A stretch of DNA of 64,000 nucleotides, taken from NCBI RefSeq assembly GCF_000384335.2, contig NZ_KQ031382.1, positions 2,046,001 to 2,110,000 on the forward strand. The letters run 5' to 3'. This DNA is from Hyphomicrobium sp. 99 (GTDB lineage: Bacteria > Pseudomonadota > Alphaproteobacteria > Rhizobiales > Hyphomicrobiaceae). Each line of letters begins with the position of its first letter. The stretch's first letter is position 1. Position numbers and translations under genes: made by a program. The notes under the pieces were generated by a model that saw nothing but the letters and a program-made list of their open reading frames with translations, made no database searches and was not told where the DNA came from. Positions 37,000 to 45,800 of this stretch are shown here, in pieces.

Positions 37000-38037
37000 A
37001 TGAGAAGTGTGTCGAGGTTCTGGGCGGCAGCGTTTTTGCTTCTCGTCGCGGGCGTCGGAATGTCCTCCGAGGCATCGAGCGCGCCATCCAATACTCTCGA
37101 TGCTGTTCGCGCGAGGGGCAAGGTTATTTGCGGCGTCGCCGACCATGAGCCGGGCTTCAGCGAAGTTAACACGCGCGGGACCTGGAGCGGGCTGGACGTC
37201 GAGTTCTGTTCCGCATTGGCGGCAGCTGTCCTCGGAAATCGGGACGCGGTCAAATATCTGAGCCTCAACCCCGGCGATCGCTTCAAAGCCCTCCAGGACA
37301 ATGAGATCGACGTCTTGCTCGGCGCGACGACGTGGACGCTCACCCGCGATACGGAACTGGGCGCGCGCTTCACCGGCGTCCTTTATTATGACGGCCAAGG
37401 CTTCATCATCCCGCGCAACCATTCGATCGCAAGCGTCCTCGAGCTTTCGGGCGCCTCGATCTGCGTCCTGCCGGGTTCGAGCGATGAATCCGCCATCTCG
37501 GATTTCTTTGGCTCGCGGAAGATGCGCTATCAACTCATCAGGTCCGACCGTTGGGATGACTTGGTCAAGACCTATTCGAATGGCGGCTGCACGGTTCTGA
37601 CGGGCGAAATATCCCTGCTCGCCTACGAAAAAAGCCGCCTGGCAAACGGGTCGGACCAGATGATCCTGCCCGAAATGATCACCAAGGAGCCTTACGGCCC
37701 TGCGGTACGCATCGGCGATGATGGTTGGTTTGCCGTTGTCCGCTGGACGCAGATGGCGATCGTTGCCGCGGAAGAATTGAATATATCGAGTTCCAACGTC
37801 GAGGCGGCGAAATCCTTACCCTCCCACGAGGTGCGCCGCTTTCTGGGACTTGACGCAGACCTCGGCGCGCCACTCGGCCTGTCGCGCGATTGGGCCTATC
37901 AGGTTGTCAAGCAGGTCGGAAATTATGGCGAGATCTTCGAGCGCACGCTTGGCCAGGATTCTGTTTTGAAGCTCGATCGCGGCCCGAACAATGTATGGAG
38001 CAAAGGCGGCCTGATGTACGCAGCGCCATTCCGCTGA
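37000..38037 (+). CDS. Amino-acid ABC transporter periplasmic binding protein
   Basis: 345 residues from ATG 37000, with a signal peptide (cleavage near residue 27). SBP family 3, AapJ-like: VRARGKVICGVADHEPGFSE, then GLDVEFCSALAAAVLG, then FKALQDNEIDVLLGATTWTL and TRDTELGARFTGVLYYDGQG. The general L-amino acid binding proteins share this pattern. No permease or ATPase genes adjoin it, so it is an orphan binding component here. It is divergent from metC and upstream of a small membrane protein. Confidence 0.82.
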   Translation: MRSVSRFWAAAFLLLVAGVGMSSEASSAPSNTLDAVRARGKVICGVADHEPGFSEVNTRGTWSGLDVEFCSALAAAVLGNRDAVKYLSLNPGDRFKALQDNEIDVLLGATTWTLTRDTELGARFTGVLYYDGQGFIIPRNHSIASVLELSGASICVLPGSSDESAISDFFGSRKMRYQLIRSDRWDDLVKTYSNGGCTVLTGEISLLAYEKSRLANGSDQMILPEMITKEPYGPAVRIGDDGWFAVVRWTQMAIVAAEELNISSSNVEAAKSLPSHEVRRFLGLDADLGAPLGLSRDWAYQVVKQVGNYGEIFERTLGQDSVLKLDRGPNNVWSKGGLMYAAPFR

Positions 38038-38091
38038 TACAAATCGCGACGATAAAGAGTGCGGTGCGGCTCGTAAGCGATAGGGTCAGTC

Positions 38092-38679
38092 ATGGCCGAC
38101 AAGGCAACGCTTGAAACACTCCTGAACGCTGCTGTCGTCGCGATCCCGTTCACGCTCCTTCTCACGCTCATTGCTCTGTTTCTCGCCCGGCGATCGAAGC
38201 GTCCGAACGAAAGATCAAGCCGACTCTCGCCGTCGCCTTTGCCGGTTGCCGCACCGATTACGCCGTCCAGTCCAAACGAAGCGACGGCCGAACCGCCGCC
38301 TCGGATCGAGGACATCGAAACACTCCATAGCAAGATCGAACTGGCTCTCGCGCGCGGCGACAAGACAGCGCTCTCCGGCCTCTATTACGATCTGGCCCTG
38401 GGGTACGAACATCTTGGTAATGCCGACGCGCGCATGTCGGCACTCCGGTCGGCAGCGGGATATGGATCGCTCCACGGACCCGACGCAGCGCACGCCGCAG
38501 CGCGCCTTGCGCTGGGTGAAGCCGCGCAACGCGCAGGCGATCTGACGTCTGCTTGCGAGCAGTGGCAAATGGCGAGGACCGCATTTCTCCAAGCGGGCGA
38601 GACCGATCAACACGAACGCGTCGAAAAGCGGATGCGCGAAAACGGCTGCCCGACCGATTGGGTTCTGACGGATTTCTGA
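38092..38679 (+). CDS. Single-pass membrane protein with TPR-like helices
   Basis: 195 residues. One membrane helix at residues ~12-32 (NAAVVAIPFTLLLTLIALFL), a Pro/Ser linker (~40-70), then helical repeats resembling tetratricopeptide motifs: LSGLYYDLALGYEHLGNADA, then ARLALGEAAQRAGDLTSACE. Topology suggests a cytoplasmic helical domain anchored in the membrane. It is 54 nt after the binding-protein gene. The function is unknown. Confidence 0.6.
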   Translation: MADKATLETLLNAAVVAIPFTLLLTLIALFLARRSKRPNERSSRLSPSPLPVAAPITPSSPNEATAEPPPRIEDIETLHSKIELALARGDKTALSGLYYDLALGYEHLGNADARMSALRSAAGYGSLHGPDAAHAAARLALGEAAQRAGDLTSACEQWQMARTAFLQAGETDQHERVEKRMRENGCPTDWVLTDF

Positions 38680-38690
38680 AAATTACGCGA

Positions 38691-39749
38691 TCAGTTCGCG
38701 CCGCGCTCGGTCGGCATGATCGTCGTCGCACCGCTGGACGGTCGCTCGCCCCGGTCGTCGCGTGCCGTCGCCATCATCACCTCGACGCTCACGTGATCGC
38801 CGTCCTTGATCTGAAAAGCCTTCTGGAAAATATGCCCGCCGGACGAGGCCGTTACTTCATATTTGCCGGGAGCCAGCACGTGAGTCGGAAGCGCGCCGAC
38901 GCTTTCCTTGATCGTCTCGCCGTCGTCCGTTTGGATCGTCCACCGCGTATCGGGCATCGCTTCGCCGCCCGAACGGGTGACGAGTTTGAACGTCGCCATG
39001 CCGCCCGAATGCGTGACGGTCGTCTCGGTCAGCTTCCCGGCTTCGACGGTAACATCCGTTTCGATTTTGGCGTTTGCGTCGCCGTATTGGGAGACGACGC
39101 GGTAGATGCCGGAATTGAGCCGAATGATCAGGTTCGGCTTCGCCGCCGTGATTACGGCAGACCGGCTTTCTGACTGATCGCGGTCGTCGGCGAATATCGA
39201 ATATGTCACCGAGCCCGGCGGCGCGGGCTTGCCGTCGATGAGCGCCGAAAGCCGAAGTCCTCCAGCGTTCAAAACAAACGCTTCGAACGGCGGGCCATCG
39301 GCAGCCTTGACGGTGATCTTGCGCGTCAGATTAGCCCGGCCGAATGCGGCATTGACCGTGTATTCGCCGGGCTGGAGTTTGACGAACGGGCTCGCCTCAT
39401 GTGACTCCATGAGAAGCTTTGATTTTCCAGCTTGTCCTGCCGTTTGGAAAACCCGCCAGACCAGTCCTTGATCGATCTGCTGCCCGTCGCCCGTCAGCAG
39501 AGCCACAAGCCTAACGCCCGGCCCCTTGGTCTTGCCGCGTTCGACGACGGTGGTGTTCTTGCGTTTCTCGATCGAAGGTCCCCACGGACCGGTCGGCGGA
39601 CCGTCCGGGATCGGCTCTTCCGCAAACGAAACCGTTGCAGTGAAGATCGATAGCAAAACGAATACGAGTACAGCGGCCTGCGCGCCGATTGATGCGCGTG
39701 AGGGCCGCGCGATCCGCGCTCGCCAAGTTTTTAGTGCCGCTTCGATCAT
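38691..39749 (-). CDS. Secreted/anchored beta-repeat protein, partner of the VWA protein
   Basis: 352 residues. N-terminal hydrophobic segment (AAVLVFVLLSIFTATVSFA) as signal or anchor, then repeated beta-sandwich-like units containing LQPGEYTVNAAFGRANLTRK, LNSGIYRVVSQYGDANAK and LAPGKYEVTASSGGHIFQK. The x-PGxYxVxA motif recurs in the neighbouring VWA protein, so the two arose from a common repeat. It overlaps the upstream gene by 4 nt (ATGA), so the two are co-translated. Confidence 0.65.
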   Translation of the reverse strand: MIEAALKTWRARIARPSRASIGAQAAVLVFVLLSIFTATVSFAEEPIPDGPPTGPWGPSIEKRKNTTVVERGKTKGPGVRLVALLTGDGQQIDQGLVWRVFQTAGQAGKSKLLMESHEASPFVKLQPGEYTVNAAFGRANLTRKITVKAADGPPFEAFVLNAGGLRLSALIDGKPAPPGSVTYSIFADDRDQSESRSAVITAAKPNLIIRLNSGIYRVVSQYGDANAKIETDVTVEAGKLTETTVTHSGGMATFKLVTRSGGEAMPDTRWTIQTDDGETIKESVGALPTHVLAPGKYEVTASSGGHIFQKAFQIKDGDHVSVEVMMATARDDRGERPSSGATTIMPTERGAN

Positions 39750-41680
39750 CCTGGTCCGATCTCGATCTTCTGGCTTTCACCGGCGCGAACTTCGAACGAC
39801 GCTTGCCCATGCTTGCCGCGAGCCTCGCATCTCACCGTGTAACGGCCCGGCGCCAAAAGCGCGGTCGCCTGCGTCCCCGTCGCACGCCATGTCGGCATGC
39901 CGCTCTCGTCCGAGACTTCCCAAAAAACATCGCCGATGATCGCGGACTCGTCCGATGGCGGTGCGAACTTCACCTCGCCTGCCGCGATATCGATGACGGC
40001 GTTCGCCGGTTTTCCGGCAACGACGTCGAACTCTTTTGTTGCCGAGATATGAGAGACGGCAAGCGACGCGGTGACCCGGTAACGTCCGGGCGAAAGGTCG
40101 AGTGCGAGATCGGGCCCCATCGCTCGCGCCACGCCGGTGCGGTTGCCGTCGATGCGGTCGACGCGATAAAAAATATTCTGATCGGCCTTGGCAGGTGCGC
40201 CAGCGACGAGCGCCGAAACTTTGAACGGAACGAGGACGATAGCCAGCGTCTCCGTCACCGTCTGTCCCGCGCCGACCGCGATGCGTTTTCGAACATCGCC
40301 GCTGCGCGATCGCGCGCTGACATAGTAGGTGCCTTCCGGAAGAGTGAAGCTCGCGTTCGGACTGCGCGACCTCGCCACTTCGCGACGCCCGTCCGGACTT
40401 TCGGGATCATCGGCGGAAACCGCGAAAAGAACGTCTTTGATGCTGGTGCCGTCCGCCGCCGCGGCAGAAAGATCGACCTGACCTGTGCCAAGTGAAATAT
40501 CGAGCGGCTTGTCATCTCCGGCGGCGAGCTGCAGCGTTTGTGACGAGCGCGCTGCGCCATCGGCGGCCGTCAATATGTAGGTCTCTGGCGGCAGGTAAAG
40601 ATCGACCGCGCCGTTGCTCGCGATCGTCACGGGCTTCTCGCCGAGTGAGACGGTCAGAACAGCGGTTTGAGACGCGTTGGCGCCCTTGCTGGCGCTGACG
40701 CGTGCGCGAAGATGCGCGGCATTGAAAGGAACGATGATGCTCTGCTTGTCGCCATCGGCGATCGTGATGTCCTGGCGCGCCGTGAGCGATCCGAGTTCAG
40801 CCATGATCTCATAGCTGCCGGCGGGAAGCTTGGCGGTGATATCGTGCCCCTCGGCTTCGGTCAGCGGAGTCTTATCGCCCGTTTTAAAAATGCGCCACTT
40901 GAGCGGGATTGTGAGAAGTGGACCGGTGTCGACAAGTGCAGCCGATGCTCTGAGCGACGCGCCTGCAGGCGGCGGTGGCGCGGTCGGCTTGCCGTCAGCC
41001 GGATTGGCGCCGCCCGCAACCGTCGCGCCGGGCGACAAAATCGCAAGCTCCGTTGCTTCGTTGATCGCGGCCGTGAGCCCGTTTGAATCTGTGATGTCGT
41101 AGAAATGGCCACCGGTCGCGTCGGCGATGCACGCCATGCGCGGCCGTTCATTGGCAGGAATGCCGATGCCGATGACTTGCACGGCAACGCCTGGAAACGT
41201 CTTCGCGAGATTGCTTGCGACAGCGCAGGTATCCTGCTGGCAATTATCGGCGCCATCGCCGATGAACAGAATTTGCGCCGGACGCGATTGTCCGATCGCG
41301 CCCATCGCGACCTTGAGCGCGGCGGTGAGGGGGCCGGGCCCGCGCGGATTGAGCTTGGCAATCGGATCGAGAACCGCTTGCCGCGGACTTTCGGGACCAG
41401 CGATCAATTCCACATCGTTGCAGTCGCCGCGGCGGCGGTGGCCAAACGATACGAGCCCGAGCCGCGTCGAATTCGGCTGAGCCAGGAGACCGCCGAGTTT
41501 CTCGCGCACGATATCGATCTTGGCCCGATTATCGGGCGGAAGACGCGCCCACATCGAACCCGAGCCATCGAGCACGACCATGGCCGTCGGAGCATCGTCG
41601 CTTAAGGCGGATTCGGCGCCTGCGGCCAGAGAAACCGCTGCAATGACAGCCGCGACAAATTTCAAAAAATGCCGGCGCAT
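39746..41680 (-). CDS. Secreted von Willebrand factor A domain protein with beta-sandwich repeats
   Basis: 644 residues from ATG 41680; the open frame extends upstream to 41827, but the signal peptide (MRRHFLKFVAAVIAAVSLAA) starts here. The VWA domain carries the metal-ion-dependent adhesion motif DGSGSM and spans residues ~30-205, with IGDGADNC and IGIGIPANERPRM. About five PGxYxVxA-type repeats follow, related to those of the next gene. A cell-surface metal-dependent binding role is likely; ligand unknown. Confidence 0.75.
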   Translation of the reverse strand: MRRHFLKFVAAVIAAVSLAAGAESALSDDAPTAMVVLDGSGSMWARLPPDNRAKIDIVREKLGGLLAQPNSTRLGLVSFGHRRRGDCNDVELIAGPESPRQAVLDPIAKLNPRGPGPLTAALKVAMGAIGQSRPAQILFIGDGADNCQQDTCAVASNLAKTFPGVAVQVIGIGIPANERPRMACIADATGGHFYDITDSNGLTAAINEATELAILSPGATVAGGANPADGKPTAPPPPAGASLRASAALVDTGPLLTIPLKWRIFKTGDKTPLTEAEGHDITAKLPAGSYEIMAELGSLTARQDITIADGDKQSIIVPFNAAHLRARVSASKGANASQTAVLTVSLGEKPVTIASNGAVDLYLPPETYILTAADGAARSSQTLQLAAGDDKPLDISLGTGQVDLSAAAADGTSIKDVLFAVSADDPESPDGRREVARSRSPNASFTLPEGTYYVSARSRSGDVRKRIAVGAGQTVTETLAIVLVPFKVSALVAGAPAKADQNIFYRVDRIDGNRTGVARAMGPDLALDLSPGRYRVTASLAVSHISATKEFDVVAGKPANAVIDIAAGEVKFAPPSDESAIIGDVFWEVSDESGMPTWRATGTQATALLAPGRYTVRCEARGKHGQASFEVRAGESQKIEIGPG

Positions 41681-41793
41681 CTTATCTCCACGCCCGTTTT
41701 CCGCGCGTTGTTCCGATTCTGAACTTAACGGCCCGCTTGTAACAGGCCGGGCCCTCGTATAGCGAGACGGACACGAATAGTACGGAACATGAC

Positions 41794-42369
41794 ATGAATA
41801 CCGCGATTTTTGAATTTCTTGCGGCAAGACGTTCGGTGAAACCGGACCGGCTCGCCGAACCCGGACCGAACCCGGAAGAACTGCACAGCATCCTGACGAC
41901 GGGTGCGCGCGTTCCAGACCACAAGAAACTCTCGCCCTGGCGCTTCATCGTGTTCGAGGGTGACGCCCGTAAGGCGGCGGGAGAGATCTTCGTCGAGGCC
42001 TGCAAAAAAGAAGATCGGCAGGAGCCCTCGCCGATACGGCTGGAAACCGAGCGCAGCCGTTTCCTGCGCTCACCGGTCGTCGTTGCCGTCGTCTCCTCCG
42101 TGAAGGCGCGTCCCGGCGCACCCGAATGGGAGCAGGTGCTATCGGTCGGCGCGCTCTGCTTCAACATGTGCCTCACCGCCAACGCCCTCGGCTTCGGCAC
42201 GTCGTGGCTCAGCGAGTGGATCGCCTATAGCCCGACGGTCCGCGCGGCGCTTGGCCTTGCCGAACACGAAAAGATCGCGGGCTTCATCTACATCGGCACG
42301 CCGATGGAAAAACCCGAAGAACGCGAACGCCCGAATATCGACGCGCTGGTCAGCCGCTGGCCGGCCTGA
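41794..42369 (+). CDS. Nitroreductase family flavoprotein
   Basis: 191 residues. FMN-binding nitroreductase fold of the YdjA type: AARRSVKPDRL at the N-terminus, ILTTGARVPDHKKLSPWRFI, then GALCFNMCLTANALGFGTSW and GFIYIGTP near the C-terminus. These NAD(P)H-dependent enzymes reduce nitro compounds or quinones; the physiological substrate is unknown. It diverges from the VWA operon; the 113-nt interval would hold both promoters. Confidence 0.88.
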   Translation: MNTAIFEFLAARRSVKPDRLAEPGPNPEELHSILTTGARVPDHKKLSPWRFIVFEGDARKAAGEIFVEACKKEDRQEPSPIRLETERSRFLRSPVVVAVVSSVKARPGAPEWEQVLSVGALCFNMCLTANALGFGTSWLSEWIAYSPTVRAALGLAEHEKIAGFIYIGTPMEKPEERERPNIDALVSRWPA

Positions 42370-42522
42370 TCCGCCCAACGCTCAATTCGGGCGCCCAGGT
42401 CGTTAACACTTAGTTAACCATGACCTGTCAGTGTTTGGGAATGCGTGTTTGCGAACCGGATTCGTGGCCGCGGTATCAGCACCGCCAGGCCCGAGCCGGA
42501 ATGCAGCACAGGACCAAATCAT

Positions 42523-42561
42523 GGCCCTCCGCGCGTGCTCCAGGGCACCCGTAGGAGGGCC
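42523..42561. repeat. Inverted repeat, GGCCCTCC stem
   Basis: GGCCCTCC (42523-42530) and GGAGGGCC (42554-42561) bracket an inner GTGC / GCAC hairpin. It lies in the 334-bp gene-free stretch between the nitroreductase and NAD kinase genes, next to the palindromic element copies. Not obviously a terminator. Confidence 0.45.
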
Positions 42562-42578
42562 AGTCGGTTTCTGAAGCC

Positions 42579-42631
42579 GCGCTTGGCGGCCGGCTCGCGG
42601 AACGCGAGTCGCCAAGCGCCAACCAAAGAAT
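42579..42631 (+). repeat. Palindromic element, copy A
   Basis: Arms GCGCTTGGCG (42579-42588) and CGCCAAGCGC (42610-42619) pair perfectly, 10 of 10. Inside: GCCGG, inner stem CTCGCG-GAA-CGCGAG (42594-42608), then T. An A-rich tail CAACCAAAGAA follows. The core is shared with seven other copies in this window. Confidence 0.85.
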
Positions 42632-42634
42632 TCT

Positions 42635-42686
42635 GCGCCCGGCGGCCGGCTCGCGGAACGCGAGTCGACGGGCGCCAAGAAAAAAG
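42635..42686 (+). repeat. Palindromic element, copy B
   Basis: Arms GCGCCCGGCG (42635-42644) and CGACGGGCGC (42666-42675), 9 of 10 paired, around the same GCCGG + CTCGCG-GAA-CGCGAG + T core. The tail is CAAGAAAAAA. It is bracketed by two identical 17-bp sequences, 42611-42627 and 42686-42702, the second ending 1 bp before the NAD kinase stop codon. Confidence 0.82.
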
Positions 42687-42703
42687 CCAAGCGCCAACCA
42701 AAA

Positions 42704-43486
42704 CTAATACCTGAACTGCTCGGCCAGAACCCGCTCTTCCAGCCCATGTTCGCGATCGAACATCATGAAGAGCTCGATGGCGCGCGCCTGCTCGATATCG
42801 ACCTTCACGACGTGGCGAGTCTCGAAATGGTCGGCAACGGCGCTTACCGGCCGCTTCGCATCTTCCAGAACGGTGATCGTGATATGGACCTTGTTGGGAA
42901 CGAGGGCGCCGCGCCAGCGCCTCGGCCGAAAAGGGCTGATGGGCGTCACGGCGAGCAGCTGTGACTTGATCGGCAGAATGGGGCCGTGCGCCGATAGATT
43001 ATAAGCGGTCGATCCGGCAGGGGTGGAAACCAGCACCCCGTCGCAAATCAACTCTTCAAGGCGCACTTTGCCGTCTATGGCGATCTGCAACTTGGCGGCC
43101 TGATAGCGCTGGCGAAAGAGCGAGATCTCGTTGATCGCCAAGCTCTTGTGGGCCTTGCCCGACGCGTCCGTCGCGATCATCGAAAGCGGATGAATGCGGC
43201 TGATCTCGGCGGCAGCTAACCGCTCCAACAGGTTGTCTTCGTTATAATCGTTCATCAGAAAGCCGACAGAACCCCGGTTCATGCCGTAGATCGGGATCTT
43301 GTCGTTGATGAAGCGGTGTAGCGTCTGCAACATGAAGCCGTCGCCGCCGAGCGCGACAATGGCGTCGGCTTCATTGGGTGCGGTTTCCCCGTAGCGCTTG
43401 ATCAAGGCCGCTTGGGCTTCCATCGCTTCGGGAACCTCGCTCGCGACGAAAGCGATGCGTTCGAATTTGTGCTTTTCTTTAGGCAT
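42704..43486 (-). CDS. nadK: NAD kinase
   Basis: 260 residues from ATG 43486 (GAAGGGC upstream). Catalytic Asp49 in ALGGDGFML, the NE/D region AINEISLFR, and the SGSTAYN-like [18 protein letters not shown]. It phosphorylates NAD+ to NADP+ using ATP. The length is typical of alphaproteobacterial NadK. The stop codon abuts the palindromic element cluster, so the 3' untranslated region of its mRNA would contain these hairpins. Confidence 0.92.
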   Translation of the reverse strand: MPKEKHKFERIAFVASEVPEAMEAQAALIKRYGETAPNEADAIVALGGDGFMLQTLHRFINDKIPIYGMNRGSVGFLMNDYNEDNLLERLAAAEISRIHPLSMIATDASGKAHKSLAINEISLFRQRYQAAKLQIAIDGKVRLEELICDGVLVSTPAGSTAYNLSAHGPILPIKSQLLAVTPISPFRPRRWRGALVPNKVHITITVLEDAKRPVSAVADHFETRHVVKVDIEQARAIELFMMFDREHGLEERVLAEQFRY

Positions 43487-43540
43487 CTAGGCCCTTCGAT
43501 TCCTGAGGGGTCGCGCAGCAAGGCAGGGAAGCTCGCCCAA

Positions 43541-43921
43541 GTGTCGACAAACGACAAGCCCCCCACGCGGGATACCGGAGAGCCGACCGCTCCGCCAGCC
43601 GTCGATGTGGTGATGATTTACGCCACCTTCCCCGATAGGCAGGCGGCGCTGGCGCTGGGCCGGGAGATGGTCGAGCAAGGCTTGGCCGGGTGCATCAACG
43701 TGCTGCCGTCGATGACGTCGGTCTATGTTTGGAAAGGCGAGACGGAAACCGCCGAAGAAGCCGTGCTGATCGCCAAGCTGGCGCGTGAGGGAGCCGATCG
43801 CGCCGTCGCGCACATCATCGCCAATCATCCCTACGAGACGCCAGCGGTACTGGTGATTCCGGTGATGGGAGGAAGTTCCGATTATCTGACCTGGATCATG
43901 AACGGCACGCAGCGGGTATGA
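43541..43921 (+). CDS. cutA: Divalent-cation tolerance protein CutA
   Basis: 126 residues from GTG 43541, chosen over the far-upstream open start at 43412, which would overlap nadK. After a ~20-residue variable N-terminus the CutA fold follows: VMIYATFPDRQAALALGREM, then GCINVLPSMTSVYVWKGE, then HPYETPAVLVIPV. A trimeric small protein implicated in copper and other divalent-ion tolerance; its molecular role is not settled. Divergent from nadK with 54 nt between. Confidence 0.9.
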   Translation: MSTNDKPPTRDTGEPTAPPAVDVVMIYATFPDRQAALALGREMVEQGLAGCINVLPSMTSVYVWKGETETAEEAVLIAKLAREGADRAVAHIIANHPYETPAVLVIPVMGGSSDYLTWIMNGTQRV

Positions 43922-43926
43922 CGCGA

Positions 43927-45069
43927 TCAATAGATGCCGCCGAGCGATAGCATCAGATTGTACCGCGCGGTTCCAGGTCGTGGAGCGCCGCGCCGGCTGC
44001 GACCGGAGGCATATTTCCGCCTCGGCCTGTCGTCGTAATAATAGGAATCGGAGTGCCGAGACTTCCGCTTCACCACATGCGTTTTTGCATCGGCGTCTAC
44101 AGGAAGCAGGGGAGCTGCATTGGCATCGGTTGAGGCATCGGCTGAGAGATCGTCGGAATCGCCGGTCTGACCGAGAGCCGCAACAGTCGAGGAATCGTTG
44201 GACCCCCTCGCATCTCGCTGCTCAGGCACAATCGCAATCGGTTTCCACCGAGACGAGTCGTCCGCGGGCGGCGGAGATGCGGTCTCCGCGATCGGAGCGC
44301 CAACCGACATGCGGCCGGGCAGAGGCTCGGGAGGAGGGGCCACAGGAGCCTCGGCGACCTTCTCGTTCTGAAGCCACGGAAGCTTCTCAGGCTCCGCCGT
44401 CACCGCGGGCGAAACATTGCCGGCCAGACGCGCAGCTGCCAATCGGCGCTCCTCGAGCCGCTTCGATCTTTTCGTCGCCTGAGCGACGACGGCGCGCGGC
44501 ACGCAGCGGCCTCCATCGGAGATCTGGCCGGATGGACATTCGGCCGAGCAGGCGATGTCCTGATGGCTCTGCAGGAGAGCGAGCAACACGTAATCGGGAT
44601 TATCGAAGGGCAGTGTGGCGTTGGCGCGATCCATGAACGCCGCCATCGCGCGCCGGGTCGCCGCGTTCCATGTGCCGGTTATTTCGCCCTCGTAACAGCC
44701 AACGCGTCTGAGTTCCCGCTGCAGATCGCTTGCGAGTTCGGCCCGCGTTTCGGGATCGCCCGGGCTCGCCGACTTGAGCGGCGACGAGACGGCCTGTTCC
44801 GACGACACGACAGTCGTCCACGTTCCAGGCTTTTGCGATGTGAGAGCAGCAGATCCGGCAGCTTCCTCGGGGATCACCTCGCGGAAGACCGGGGATGCAG
44901 ATGAGAATACGCGCGCTCCGGTCTCGCTTCGATGAGCGCGATCGGGTGCAGCCGAGATGCGGACGACTTCATTGAGGTCTGCGGTGTGGTCGGATGCCGG
45001 GAATAAATAGCTATAGGCGGCGACCATCACCGTCGCCGTCAGCAACAGCACTCCACCGAGACGCGGCAT
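43927..45069 (-). CDS. Secreted peptidoglycan-binding-like protein with basic Tyr/Arg tail
   Basis: 380 residues from ATG 45069, where a signal-anchor begins (MPRLGGVLLLTATVMVAAYS); the open frame reaching 45384 has no supporting features. A peptidoglycan-binding-1-like segment lies near residues 115-170 (LQRELRRVGCYEGEITGTWN, then ATRRAMAAFMDRANATL), followed by CSAECPSGQISDGGRCVPRA, a Pro/Ala-rich linker and a C-terminal tail rich in Arg, Lys and Tyr. It resembles the peptidoglycan-binding proteins of Rhizobiales whose exact role is unknown. Confidence 0.7.
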   Translation of the reverse strand: MPRLGGVLLLTATVMVAAYSYLFPASDHTADLNEVVRISAAPDRAHRSETGARVFSSASPVFREVIPEEAAGSAALTSQKPGTWTTVVSSEQAVSSPLKSASPGDPETRAELASDLQRELRRVGCYEGEITGTWNAATRRAMAAFMDRANATLPFDNPDYVLLALLQSHQDIACSAECPSGQISDGGRCVPRAVVAQATKRSKRLEERRLAAARLAGNVSPAVTAEPEKLPWLQNEKVAEAPVAPPPEPLPGRMSVGAPIAETASPPPADDSSRWKPIAIVPEQRDARGSNDSSTVAALGQTGDSDDLSADASTDANAAPLLPVDADAKTHVVKRKSRHSDSYYYDDRPRRKYASGRSRRGAPRPGTARYNLMLSLGGIY

Positions 45070-45800
45070 GGTGCAAACTCCAACAAACTCACACGCGCGT
45101 CGCGAACGCTGGCGCGTGCACTCCGGACTGTAGCATCCGGCGCGACTTGGTAAACGGCAAATGCGCGCTATCGCTGACGGCGCATGCCGGTCGCGCGAAG
45201 GTCTCGTGGCAAAAGTCTCGTGGATCGAGTGCGATGGATGGCCGCTCGCTATGCTCATCTTGCCACAATTGCGCCGTGCATAAGTCTTGAGCGACCGGTG
45301 CAAAACCTCTTGATAACTGGGGTTTTTCAACCGCCGTCGGGTGCGAACCAGGGGGGTGCCGGGTGGCCGCGTCGCGCCGAACACGCGATACTAGAATTCT
45401 GATTCTCCTACGAATTCGGATTCACATACGCGGACGACTCAGTTACGGCTGAGGGCGAGGGGAGTTTAATTCGCGTAGTTTTCCACCCTCGCACGTGCCT
45501 TGAGGGAAAAAGTTTTCCACCTCTGATTTCTTGCGGCGAAATCGTGGCGATACTTTGAGGCGGTGTTGAGTGTGGTTGCTCTCGGCTTGCTTGGTTGCGC
45601 GGTATCCGCGTCGCTCGTCTGCCGATGTCATGGGGATGACATCGGAGCTCACAGTCGAACGAAACGGACATCATGGCAGCCACGCCCGTTGTGCGTTCCG
45701 GAGCCTGGTCGGCGTTCCCCCCTCGGGCGCAAAGACCACAACGAAATGGCCGGTGTTGTACTCGCGTAACGGAACCGGCCCTCACAGGAGAGGGCACACG
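45070..45800. promoter_or_regulatory. Long divergent intergenic region
   Basis: 731 bp with no supportable gene; the open frames crossing it have no ribosome-binding sites and erratic composition. It contains GTTTTCCACC twice, at 45478-45487 and 45512-45521, and a perfect palindrome CCGATGTCAT-GGGG-ATGACATCGG at 45622-45645. It precedes the membrane-wHTH gene at 45801 and the peptidoglycan-binding gene on the other strand. The size and the repeats suggest a control region; nothing identifies the regulator. Confidence 0.4.
45622..45645. promoter_or_regulatory. Perfect 10-bp palindrome, possible operator or hairpin
   Basis: CCGATGTCAT (45622-45631), loop GGGG, ATGACATCGG (45636-45645). There is no T-run. 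It sits about 155 bp upstream of the membrane-wHTH gene, in a position suited to an operator or a 5' leader hairpin. Confidence 0.45.

Noticed and set aside
42579..42702. CRISPR-like array
   Set aside because: The repeats are palindromic elements with variable arms, not uniform direct repeats with spacers, and no cas gene is present.
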